Notes: generated by a model not told the origin, from the sequence alone. Numbered from the stretch's first letter, positions 1 to 6,447 are shown. The stretch is DNA of 11,305 nucleotides from Bacteroidota bacterium (GCA_023420435.1 JAEZWE010000233.1:1-11305), one strand, 5' to 3'. Numbers and translations are program-made.

Positions 1-237
1 TACGCTGAAAATATCGCCTAAACCTTGGTCGAAAATGAGTTCTGCTGAAGTTCTGCTGTCGATACAGCTTAAAATTACAGCAAAAGGCCATTGTCCTTCT
101 CTGGTATCATTTACCTGTTCTAAAAGATTTCTGTTTACTTTTAAGTTATTTACAAATCTAATATTTCCTTCCTTTAGAAAGGTTAACGCTTTTTCAGGAG
201 TAATAGTAGTTTGGGTTTCTAAAGTATGTGCTTTCAT
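1..237 (-). CDS. Beta-class carbonic anhydrase, N-terminal part (runs off the left edge)
   Basis: Zinc enzyme that interconverts CO2 and bicarbonate, normally cytoplasmic. Reading the minus strand from ATG at 237-235 gives 79 codons, open to the first base, so the C-terminal part of the gene lies outside the window. Residues 55-62 read ILSCIDSR, the hallmark of beta-carbonic anhydrases: Cys58 would be the first zinc ligand and Asp60/Arg62 the conserved dyad. Residues 63-79 (TSAELIFDQGLGDIFSV) continue the family pattern that leads into the R-x-A-G-N segment. The later His and Cys zinc ligands cannot be seen. No signal peptide is evident. The gene starts 91 bases downstream of the SulP transporter stop on the same strand, consistent with co-transcription. 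Family assignment is firm; the physiological role is inferred from the neighbour. Confidence 0.93.
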   Translation of the reverse strand, partial: MKAHTLETQTTITPEKALTFLKEGNIRFVNNLKVNRNLLEQVNDTREGQWPFAVILSCIDSRTSAELIFDQGLGDIFSV

Positions 238-252
238 ATTTTTATAAATTGG

Positions 253-270
253 GATGCTTTTATCAGCATC
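253..270. repeat. Small inverted repeat between the SulP and carbonic anhydrase genes
   Basis: GATGCT at 253-258 and AGCATC at 265-270 form a perfect 6-bp stem with a 6-base loop. No T-tract follows in either direction, so it does not look like a terminator. It lies 16 bases upstream of the carbonic anhydrase start and may be an intercistronic RNA hairpin that affects processing or translation. It is short enough to be chance. Confidence 0.35.
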
Positions 271-328
271 AAATTAATATTGTTTTCTAAATTTTAAGTT
301 TTTTAGAGGAAAAAATTTTAAAAAAAAA

Positions 329-1936
329 TTACATCGCTCTTCTGTGATTAATTGAAATATGCGAATGCTGATCTTTCGCATAATCTCTATAATTGGTTTT
401 AAATCCGATAAGTTCCACTTCGATATCTTCTTCTTTAGCTCGAATGTTGGCGAAATCTTGAATCAACTCTAGAACATCTGTGGTGATATAAGAAGTTCCT
501 TTTGCATCAATTATTACTTTTGAATTAGGTTGAATGTTTTTCAAAGTTTTTTTAATGGCTGCTTTGTTCAAAAAAGAAACTTCTTCTGCTAACTTTAAGG
601 TCACTTCATCTGCATCTGAAAGTTCTTCTTTACTGAAATAATAAGCTCTTTTCATATTTCCTTGTAAAATGTAGAAAATTGCGATGGCTAATCCAATGGC
701 AACACCTGTTAAAAGATCGGTGAAAACAACCGCTAAAATGGTAGCTATAAAAGGAATGTACTGAAATTTTCCTTTCGCTAAGAAATGTTTTATTTTTTCA
801 GGACTTGCTAATTTGTAACCAACTATTAAAAGTACAGCTGCTAAAGTAGCTAGTGGAATAAGATTCAAAACCACAGGAATTGCCAAAACACAAATTAAAA
901 GTAAAATACCATGAATTATTGTCGAAAATTTTGAAGTTGCACCTGCATTTGCATTAGCAGAACTTCGTACAACAACAGAAGTGATAGGAAGTCCACCAAT
1001 AACTGAACTTATTAAATTTCCAATTCCTTGTGCTCTTAATTCTAAATTGGTATCGGTAATTCTTCTTTGCTTATCCAATCTATCGGAAGCTTCAATACAA
1101 AGTAAAGTTTCAATAGAAGCAACAATTGCGATGGTAGCACCAGTAATCCAAACTTGTGGATTCATAAATCCTGAAAAATCGGGTAAAGTAACTAAAGCAG
1201 CAAAATCTTCTGCACTTTGTGGTACCGGTAAAACGACTAAATGGTCGGTTTCAATAGCTAACGAACTTCCTGAAATTTTAAAAAATTCGTTGATCAAAAT
1301 TCCAACAATTACCGCAACCAAAGCTCCGGGAAGAAGTTTTAGTTTCTTTAATGCAGGAATTTTATCCCATGCAATCAAGATTCCTAATGAAACCAAGGTA
1401 ACGATAACTGCGCCTGGATGTATTGATGAAAACACTCCTGAAAGATATTCAGACATCGATCCAACATTATAGCCGTTTTCAAATACTTTTTCGCTACTGA
1501 ATGAATCTTTATCATATCCTAATGCATGTGGAATTTGTTTTAGAATGATGATAACACCAATTCCGGCAAGCATTCCTTCAATAACTGCGTTAGGAAAGTA
1601 ATTCGAAATACTTCCTGCTCTAACAAATCCAAGAATTAACTGTAGAATTCCTGCAATAAATCCAGCACAAAGGAAAAGTTCAAATGCGCCGAGTTCAGTA
1701 ATTGCAGCAAGAACGATTGCGGCTAAACCAGCTGCTGGTCCTGAAACCGAGATGTTTGAATTTGAAATGGATCCTATTACAATTCCGCCAATGATTCCGG
1801 CGATAATTCCTGATAACGGTGGTGCTCCTGAAGCTAAAGCGATACCTAAACATAATGGAAGTGCTACTAAAAATACAACCACTCCTGAAGGAAAATTTTC
1901 TTTAATTCCTCCAAACAAACTTTTTGCTTTTTTCAT
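329..1936 (-). CDS. SulP-family inorganic anion transporter with C-terminal STAS domain
   Basis: Inner-membrane transporter of 535 residues, the usual length for bacterial SulP proteins. The hydrophobic domain covers about residues 15-425. It includes the SGPAAG motif at 65-70, in the re-entrant/TM3 region that lines the anion site, and the conserved stretch ASIETLLCIEASDRLDKQRR at 273-292, followed by ITDTNLELRAQGIGN and GGLPITSVVVRSSAN. A cytoplasmic STAS domain follows at about 445-520 (for example KVIIDAKGTSYITTDVLELI), which in SulP proteins regulates or stabilises transport. SulP members carry sulfate, bicarbonate, chloride or dicarboxylates, and the substrate cannot be read from sequence. 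The carbonic anhydrase immediately downstream favours bicarbonate, as in BicA-like SulP systems; that is inference. The start is the ATG at 1936-1934, which gives the expected MKKAKSLFGGIKENFPSG entry into TM1. Confidence 0.93.
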   Translation of the reverse strand: MKKAKSLFGGIKENFPSGVVVFLVALPLCLGIALASGAPPLSGIIAGIIGGIVIGSISNSNISVSGPAAGLAAIVLAAITELGAFELFLCAGFIAGILQLILGFVRAGSISNYFPNAVIEGMLAGIGVIIILKQIPHALGYDKDSFSSEKVFENGYNVGSMSEYLSGVFSSIHPGAVIVTLVSLGILIAWDKIPALKKLKLLPGALVAVIVGILINEFFKISGSSLAIETDHLVVLPVPQSAEDFAALVTLPDFSGFMNPQVWITGATIAIVASIETLLCIEASDRLDKQRRITDTNLELRAQGIGNLISSVIGGLPITSVVVRSSANANAGATSKFSTIIHGILLLICVLAIPVVLNLIPLATLAAVLLIVGYKLASPEKIKHFLAKGKFQYIPFIATILAVVFTDLLTGVAIGLAIAIFYILQGNMKRAYYFSKEELSDADEVTLKLAEEVSFLNKAAIKKTLKNIQPNSKVIIDAKGTSYITTDVLELIQDFANIRAKEEDIEVELIGFKTNYRDYAKDQHSHISINHRRAM

Positions 1937-1957
1937 TTTTTTGAAAAATGTTTTAGA

Positions 1958-1989
1958 CGGTTTTTATGATTTTTATTTCATAAAAACTG
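1958..1989. repeat. Inverted repeat in the leader of the SulP gene
   Basis: GTTTTTATGA at 1960-1969 and TCATAAAAAC at 1978-1987 are perfect inverted complements separated by 8 AT bases. A further outer C-G pair lies at 1958/1989 beyond one mismatch (a G-T wobble on the plus strand). The near end is 21 bases upstream of the SulP ATG. It could be a DNA operator for a dimeric regulator or an mRNA hairpin that controls translation. No regulator is encoded nearby, and the bases are almost all A and T. Confidence 0.45.
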
Positions 1990-2013
1990 CTTAATGATAA
2001 ATGATTAACTGAG

Positions 2014-2042
2014 AAAAATTAGGAATTTGATGTTATTTCAAA
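2014..2042 (-). promoter_or_regulatory. Weak candidate promoter for the SulP/carbonic anhydrase pair
   Basis: On the minus strand TTTG (complement of 2042-2039) is followed after 17 bases by TAATTTTT (complement of 2021-2014). This matches seven of eight positions of the Bacteroidetes -7 element TAnnTTTG. The spacing is two bases shorter than usual. Transcription from here would include the inverted repeat at 1958-1989 in a leader of about 70 bases. The TTTG lies inside a 14-base perfect palindrome at 2036-2049. Low confidence because the region is nearly all A and T. Confidence 0.25.
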
Positions 2043-2084
2043 TTTGAAAAAAAACACACAATTTTCCCTCGAACAAAAAATCAA

Positions 2085-2378
2085 TTAAGCTTCTGGAGGC
2101 GGCGAAAATATGGTAAGTAATGGCTTTAGACGGAAAGAATCGTCAGAAGAAATGTAAGCCATTCTTTCTTTTTTTGTTTCAAAAAATTTGATGAAATCGT
2201 GAACATTCAGCGTGTCAGGAATCGTCTTTTCATACATTACTGTGGAAGTGTGACATTCCTCTTCTGAAATGATTACATTGGTTTGCGGAAGTTCATAATC
2301 AGCCAAAGCAGCAATGCTTGGTAAAGCCATGAAGTTTACAAAGATTACTAAAACCAATATGTTCCAAAAATTCTTCAA
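2085..2378 (-). CDS. Small exported or membrane-anchored protein of unknown function
   Basis: I do not recognise a characterised family. The frame can open at TTG 2426 (113 residues). I prefer TTG at 2378 (97 residues), because a promoter-like element at 2431-2458 would start RNA at about 2424, leaving no leader for the first TTG. The first ATG in frame is at 2330, but starting there would cut the hydrophobic segment. From 2378 the protein begins (M)KNFWNILVLVIFVNFMALPS, a typical signal peptide or single membrane anchor, with a possible cleavage site after the AALA that precedes DYELPQ. The remaining roughly 70 residues are polar, with an acidic patch, a Cys-His pair (EEECHTS), a NVHDFIKFFE segment and a proline-rich end (FSPPPEA). 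It sits alone between the SulP pair and rfbA. I have an unverified impression that similar short proteins occur in other Flavobacteriia. Confidence 0.7.
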   Translation of the reverse strand: MKNFWNILVLVIFVNFMALPSIAALADYELPQTNVIISEEECHTSTVMYEKTIPDTLNVHDFIKFFETKKERMAYISSDDSFRLKPLLTIFSPPPEA

Positions 2379-2430
2379 AAATTTATTTTGAAAGGCAAAA
2401 ATAGAAAGAGAAAAACATAAAAACAACTTT

Positions 2431-2458
2431 ATTATAGATAATGTCTAAATTTTAACAA
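2431..2458 (-). promoter_or_regulatory. Candidate promoter for the small unknown protein
   Basis: On the minus strand TTGTTA (complement of 2458-2453) is followed after 16 bases by TATAAT (complement of 2436-2431). This is a good match to the general sigma-70 form. It also reads as TTTG, 19 bases, TA-rich element, although the Bacteroidetes -7 box lacks its TTTG. It lies in the 101-base gap after rfbA, and its predicted start point near 2424 is the main reason for choosing an internal start for the gene downstream. Confidence 0.35.
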
Positions 2459-2527
2459 AATTTAATACTGGAAATCTATAATAAGTTGATGTTATTCTTG
2501 AATTTTAGATAATAATTTTTTTTGGTT

Positions 2528-3388
2528 TTATCCAGCAATTTGTTTGAGATAATCTCCATAACCGCTTTTTCCATATTTTTCAGCTGCGGAAAGGAGTTGT
2601 TCTTTATTGATAAACCCTTTTTTGTAAGCGATTTCCTCGATACAAGAAATTTTGAAGCCTTGTCTTTTTTCCAAAACTTTTACAAATTCCGAAGCTTCAT
2701 GTAAAGAATCGAAAGTTCCAGTGTCCAACCAAGCTGTTCCTCGAGACATTACACCGACTTCCAATTGATTTTTTTCCAGATAAATTTTGTTGATATCAGT
2801 AATTTCTAATTCTCCTCTTGGCGAAGGTTTCAGATTTTTAGCATATTCCACCACCGAATTATCATAAAAATACAATCCAGGAACAGCGAAATGCGATTTT
2901 GGATTTTCTGGTTTTTCTTCGATGGAAATGGCTTTTTCGTTTTCATCAAATTCTACCACACCATATCTTTCGGGATCGGAAACTTGATAAGCGAAAACAC
3001 AACCACCTTTTACTTCGGTTTTACTCTGTAATAACTGTGGAAGTCCGGTTCCGTAGAAAATATTATCGCCCAAAACTAAAGCAACAGAGTCATTTCCAAT
3101 AAATTCTTCTCCCAAAATAAACGCTTGCGCCAAACCATCCGGAGAAGGCTGAACTTTATATTCGAATTTGCAACCGATTTGCGAACCGTCTCCCAATAAT
3201 TTTTGGAAACTTTCCACGTCATGAGGCGTGGTGATAATTAAAATCTCACGAATTCCTGCCAAAAGTAAGGTGGAAAGTGGATAATAAATCATTGGTTTGT
3301 CGTAAACTGGCATTAATTGCTTGCTTACGGCAATTGTTAATGGATAAAGTCGGGTTCCGGAACCTCCGGCTAAAATAATTCCCTTCAT
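2528..3388 (-). CDS. rfbA: Glucose-1-phosphate thymidylyltransferase (RfbA/RmlA)
   Basis: Cytoplasmic enzyme that joins dTTP and glucose-1-phosphate to give dTDP-glucose and pyrophosphate, the first step toward dTDP-rhamnose and related deoxysugars. Its 286 residues match the short RmlA class. The nucleotide-binding signature GGSGTRLYP is at 8-16, SKQLMPVYDKPMIYYPL runs from 22, and LGDN at 106-109 carries the metal-binding Asp108. EEKP is at 157-160, RGELEITDIN at 191-200, and AWLDTGT at 219-225 contains a second metal-site Asp, D222. All are intact. The ATG is at 3388, only 5 bases beyond the rfbB stop, so it is almost certainly translated from the ugd-rfbB-rfbA message and is the last gene of that set. 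Very confident. Confidence 0.97.
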   Translation of the reverse strand: MKGIILAGGSGTRLYPLTIAVSKQLMPVYDKPMIYYPLSTLLLAGIREILIITTPHDVESFQKLLGDGSQIGCKFEYKVQPSPDGLAQAFILGEEFIGNDSVALVLGDNIFYGTGLPQLLQSKTEVKGGCVFAYQVSDPERYGVVEFDENEKAISIEEKPENPKSHFAVPGLYFYDNSVVEYAKNLKPSPRGELEITDINKIYLEKNQLEVGVMSRGTAWLDTGTFDSLHEASEFVKVLEKRQGFKISCIEEIAYKKGFINKEQLLSAAEKYGKSGYGDYLKQIAG

Positions 3389-3393
3389 AATTT

Positions 3394-4473
3394 TTATGAA
3401 TATTGTTTTGAATAATATTTCTGGTAGTCACCAGAAGTCACATGATCGAGCCATTCTTTATTTTCCAAAAACCAATCGATTGTTTTTGATAATCCTTCTT
3501 CGAAAGTTACACTGGGTTTCCATCCTAAATCATTGGCAAGTTTGGTTGCATCAATAGCATAACGTTTGTCATGACCAGGTCTGTCTTTTACAAAAGTGAT
3601 GAGTTTTTCGCTGTAACCAATTGGATTTCCAATTTTTTCATCCACTTGTTTGATGAGTTCTTTCACCAAATTGATGTTTTGCCATTCGTTCCAACCACCG
3701 ATGTTATAGGTTTCGCCGGTTTTTGCTTCATGGAATATTTGAAAAATAGCTTTGGCGTGATCAATAACATACAGCCAATCTCTTGTGTATTTTCCGTCGC
3801 CATAAATTGGAAGCGGCTTTTTATTCAAAATATTATGAATACAAAGCGGTATTAATTTTTCGGGAAAATGGTTTGGTCCATAATTATTGGAACAATTGGA
3901 AATGATAAATGGCATTCCATAAGTGTTTCCGTAGGCTCTCACCAAATGGTCAGAAGCGGCTTTGCTTGCTGAATATGGAGATTTAGGATCATAAGACGTT
4001 TCTTCGGTGAAAAATCCTGTTTCACCCAAAGCTCCGTAAACTTCATCAGTAGAAACGTGATAAAAAAGATTCGTTCTTGTTTCATCCGGAAAATTTCCGT
4101 GTTGATGATCTGGATTTAGCGTCCAAAATTCTTTTGCTAAATTCAAAAGATTTGCCGTTCCGTTTACATTGGTATTGATGAATGCATTGGGATCGGTAAT
4201 ACTGCGATCAACGTGAGATTCTGCTGCGAGATGAACGATTGCATCGGGTTGATATTTCTCAAAAACTTTTTGAAGTTCTTCTGTTTTTGTAATATCGGCT
4301 TTCTCGAAAATATAATTCGGCTCGTTTTCGATGTCTTTCAAATTCTCCAAATTCCCGGCGTAAGTCAACGCATCAAGGTTGATAATATTGGTTTGCGGTA
4401 AGTTTTTTACAAACTCTCTAACTACGTGGGAGCCAATGAAGCCAGCTCCTCCGGTTATAATAATATTTTTCAT
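3394..4473 (-). CDS. rfbB: dTDP-glucose 4,6-dehydratase (RfbB/RmlB)
   Basis: NAD-dependent extended short-chain dehydrogenase that converts dTDP-glucose to dTDP-4-keto-6-deoxyglucose in the cytoplasm. It is 359 residues, as expected. The NAD-binding TGGAGFIG is at 7-14. HLAAESHVDRSI starts at 81. STDEVYG at 141-147 supplies the catalytic Thr142-Asp143-Glu144 triad, and YSASK at 167-171 the Tyr167/Lys171 pair. These correspond to the active-site residues of characterised RmlB enzymes, so the protein should be active. GDGKYTRDWLYVIDHA at 225-240 is the typical sugar-nucleotide segment. A modest polar insertion at about 119-134 precedes the catalytic strand. The ATG at 4473 is one base beyond the ugd stop, so the two are probably translationally coupled; rfbA follows after 5 bases. 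Confidence 0.97.
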   Translation of the reverse strand: MKNIIITGGAGFIGSHVVREFVKNLPQTNIINLDALTYAGNLENLKDIENEPNYIFEKADITKTEELQKVFEKYQPDAIVHLAAESHVDRSITDPNAFINTNVNGTANLLNLAKEFWTLNPDHQHGNFPDETRTNLFYHVSTDEVYGALGETGFFTEETSYDPKSPYSASKAASDHLVRAYGNTYGMPFIISNCSNNYGPNHFPEKLIPLCIHNILNKKPLPIYGDGKYTRDWLYVIDHAKAIFQIFHEAKTGETYNIGGWNEWQNINLVKELIKQVDEKIGNPIGYSEKLITFVKDRPGHDKRYAIDATKLANDLGWKPSVTFEEGLSKTIDWFLENKEWLDHVTSGDYQKYYSKQYS

Positions 4474-4474
4474 T

Positions 4475-5785
4475 TTAATTTTTTATGGTTTTTCGACCAA
4501 TGGATTTGTAATAAAATCCGTTTTGTTCCGGGATTTCCAACGGATACATATTGCGTCCGTCAAAAATCACTTTATTTTTTAATTTTTCAGCCATTAAACT
4601 GAAATTCGGATTTTTGAATTCCGGCCATTCAGTAGCAATTAGTAAACAATCGGCATATTCAAGCGCAGCATACATGTCTTTTGCATACTCAATTTTATCA
4701 CCTAAAATTTTTCGCACATTTTCTTCTGCAATGGAATCATAGGCAACCACTTTTGCCCCTTTTTCCAACAAAATTTTGATGTTGTCCAAAGAACTCGCTT
4801 CTCGAATGTCATCTGTGTTTGCTTTGAAAGCTAGCCCCCAAAGTGCAATTTTCTTTCCTTTAAGGTTTCCAAAATATTTTTCAATTTCGTGGGTTAGAAT
4901 CACTTTTTGCGAAGTGTTTACTTCTTCTGTCGCTTCTAAAATTTGAAAATTAAAATCTTCCTGTTTTCCACTTTTAATCAATGCTTTAACATCTTTCGGG
5001 AAACAACTTCCGCCGTAACCAATTCCCGGAAATAAAAATCGATGTCCAATTCTATCGTCGCTTCCCATTCCTAATCTTACTTTATCAACATCAGCACCCA
5101 CTTTTTCGCAATAATTGGCGATTTCGTTCATAAAAGTGATTTTCACAGCGAGAAAAGAATTTGCTGCATATTTCGTTAATTCCGAAGATTTTTCATCCAT
5201 AAAAATAATAGGAACACCGGTATTGGTAAAAGGTTGATAAATTTTTGCCATAATGTTTTTGGCTTTTTCTGAACTGCATCCTACTACGACTCTTGCCGGA
5301 TTCATGGAATCTTCCACAGCAAAACCTTCTCTTAAAAATTCAGGATTGGAAACTACATCGAATTCAATGTTTGTTTTTGAAGTAATAGCATCACGCACTT
5401 TATCTGCTGTTCCAACAGGAACCGTGGATTTATTGACCACCACTTTGTAATCCGTCATCATTTCACCAATGTCGTTGGCAACTTTCAAAACATAAGATAA
5501 ATCGGCAGAACCGTCTTCTCCTGGAGGCGTTGGAAGTGCTAAATAAATCACTTCACATTTGTCTAATGCATCTTTTAAATTGGTGGTGAAAAAAAGTCGG
5601 TTTGCTTGGATATTTCGGTGAAACATTTCTTCCAAACCAGGTTCGTAAATAGGAACAATTCCTTGTTTCATTTTTTCAACCTTTGTAGCGTCGATATCAA
5701 CACAATAGACTGAGTTTCCGAGTTCAGCAAGGGTGGTTCCTGTAACCAAACCAACATATCCAGTTCCGACGATTGTAATATTCAA
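4475..5785 (-). CDS. ugd: UDP-glucose 6-dehydrogenase
   Basis: Oxidises UDP-glucose to UDP-glucuronate with two NAD+, supplying uronic acid for capsule, LPS or exopolysaccharide. It has 436 residues. The N-terminal Rossmann motif GTGYVG is at 7-12 with the NAD-ribose Asp30. NKSTVPVGT starts at 118, NPEFLREG is at 147-154, and KYAANSFLAVKI starts at 205. The catalytic Cys261 lies in GYGGSCFPKD (257-266), and the C-terminal UDP-binding half follows (ALWGLAFKANTDDIREA). The start is TTG at 5785-5783: it gives MNITIVGTGYVG, exactly where this family begins, and a Bacteroidetes-type promoter lies about 20 bases upstream, leaving no room for an earlier ATG. It is first in a three-gene set with rfbB and rfbA, divergent from rimP. 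Function is sure; the pathway end product is unknown. Confidence 0.96.
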   Translation of the reverse strand: MNITIVGTGYVGLVTGTTLAELGNSVYCVDIDATKVEKMKQGIVPIYEPGLEEMFHRNIQANRLFFTTNLKDALDKCEVIYLALPTPPGEDGSADLSYVLKVANDIGEMMTDYKVVVNKSTVPVGTADKVRDAITSKTNIEFDVVSNPEFLREGFAVEDSMNPARVVVGCSSEKAKNIMAKIYQPFTNTGVPIIFMDEKSSELTKYAANSFLAVKITFMNEIANYCEKVGADVDKVRLGMGSDDRIGHRFLFPGIGYGGSCFPKDVKALIKSGKQEDFNFQILEATEEVNTSQKVILTHEIEKYFGNLKGKKIALWGLAFKANTDDIREASSLDNIKILLEKGAKVVAYDSIAEENVRKILGDKIEYAKDMYAALEYADCLLIATEWPEFKNPNFSLMAEKLKNKVIFDGRNMYPLEIPEQNGFYYKSIGRKTIKN

Positions 5786-5810
5786 AATTTTTTTTATTTG
5801 AAGTTTCGTG

Positions 5811-5844
5811 CAAATTTAATCAAAATTAGATTCTCGGTTACAAA
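5811..5844 (-). promoter_or_regulatory. Candidate Bacteroidetes-type promoter for ugd-rfbB-rfbA
   Basis: On the minus strand TTTG (complement of 5844-5841) is followed after 22 bases by TAAATTTG (complement of 5818-5811), a perfect TAnnTTTG -7 element. The spacing is slightly longer than the usual 19-21. Transcription would start near 5805, giving an AT-rich leader of about 20 bases before the TTG start of ugd. It is back to back with the rimP promoter. Confidence 0.55.
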
Positions 5845-5866
5845 TTTGTGGAATAATGCTTATTGT

Positions 5867-5897
5867 TTTGATATTTAGCTATTTTGTTGTATATTTG
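5867..5897 (+). promoter_or_regulatory. Bacteroidetes-type promoter for rimP-nusA-infB
   Basis: TTTG at 5867-5870, a 19-base spacer, then TATATTTG at 5890-5897. Both elements and the spacing match the primary sigma consensus of Bacteroidetes (TTTG, 19-21, TAnnTTTG). Transcription would begin at about 5903-5905. The promoter lies inside an in-frame upstream extension of rimP, which shows that this extension is not coding. Confidence 0.75.
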
Positions 5898-5921
5898 CAC
5901 AAGATTTACGGAAAATATGGG

Positions 5922-5947
5922 AAGGCCTTCGGAAGAAAGCCTTTTTT
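5922..5947 (+). terminator. Terminator-like hairpin in the rimP leader (possible attenuator)
   Basis: AAGGC at 5922-5926 pairs with GCCTT at 5939-5943. An inner CTT/AAG stem (5927-5929 with 5933-5935) is possible, and six T residues run from 5942 to 5947. This is the form of an intrinsic terminator, placed about 18 bases after the predicted transcription start and 16 bases before the rimP ATG. The stem is short and interrupted by AAA, so termination would be partial at most. Attenuation of the operon is inference. Confidence 0.4.
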
Positions 5948-5963
5948 CGTACCAACAATTGAT

Positions 5964-6431
5964 ATGGATTTTAGAAAGAAAGTAGAAGAATTATTATCAG
6001 AATTTTTAAAAGAACGAGAAGATCTTTTTCTAATTGATTTGAAAATTTCTGCAAGTGACGACATTACAGTGATTTTAGACGGTGATAATGGAGTGTCACT
6101 TCAGGACTGTCTTGATGCAAGCCGAGCAATTGAATTCAATATGGATCGTGAAGAACACGATTTTAGCTTACAGGTGATGTCTGCTGGTTTAAGCGAACCA
6201 CTTTCAACGCCAAGACAATTTCAAAAAAATGTAGGAAGAGATATTGAGGTTTTATTAAATGATTCTTCTGAAGTTGAGGGAGAGTTGGTGAAAGTTGATG
6301 AAGAAAAAGTTACATTACTTTTGAGATATAGAAAACCCAAAGAAATTGGAAAAGGTAAAATGGATGTTGAAGAAGAAAGAGAGATTCCTTATTCAGAAAT
6401 AAAAAAAGCATTAGTAGCAATAAAATTTTAA
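5964..6431 (+). CDS. rimP: Ribosome maturation factor RimP
   Basis: Cytoplasmic factor that binds the 30S subunit and helps its late assembly. The 155 residues have the family's two-domain layout: an alpha/beta N-terminal domain (about 1-80) and an SH3-like C-terminal barrel (about 85-155). VSLQDCLDASRAIEF at 44-58 and MSAGLSEPL at 72-80 correspond to the conserved family segment usually written SPGLDRPL. The barrel contains GRDIEVLL and GELVKVDEEKVTLLL. The frame is open upstream to 5856, but that extension overlaps the promoter, so the ATG at 5964 (MDFRKKVEELL) is chosen. It is the first gene of the rimP-nusA-infB operon; nusA begins 47 bases after its stop. Confident from sequence and gene order together. 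Confidence 0.95.
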   Translation: MDFRKKVEELLSEFLKEREDLFLIDLKISASDDITVILDGDNGVSLQDCLDASRAIEFNMDREEHDFSLQVMSAGLSEPLSTPRQFQKNVGRDIEVLLNDSSEVEGELVKVDEEKVTLLLRYRKPKEIGKGKMDVEEEREIPYSEIKKALVAIKF

Positions 6432-6447
6432 AAATAAGCAGTATTTT

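Noticed and set aside
981..1472. 163-codon ORF opposite the SulP gene
   Set aside because: It is the antisense shadow of a strongly conserved transporter domain; no family resemblance or promoter of its own.
2036..2049. 14-base perfect palindrome TTTCAAATTTGAAA as an operator
   Set aside because: It is low in complexity and expected fairly often in DNA this rich in A and T; only its use as part of a weak promoter is noted.
2416..2418. ATG near 2418 as start for the small unknown protein
   Set aside because: It is in another frame and reaches a stop after eleven codons, so it cannot start this protein.
2427..2527. Terminator for ugd-rfbB-rfbA after rfbA
   Set aside because: Only a weak AATAA/TTATT stem without a T-run was found; not enough to call a terminator, so readthrough into the next gene cannot be excluded.
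5856..5963. 36-codon N-terminal extension of rimP in the same frame
   Set aside because: It contains the -33 and -7 promoter elements and the leader hairpin, and RimP proteins normally begin at MDFRKKVEELL; the extension is not translated.
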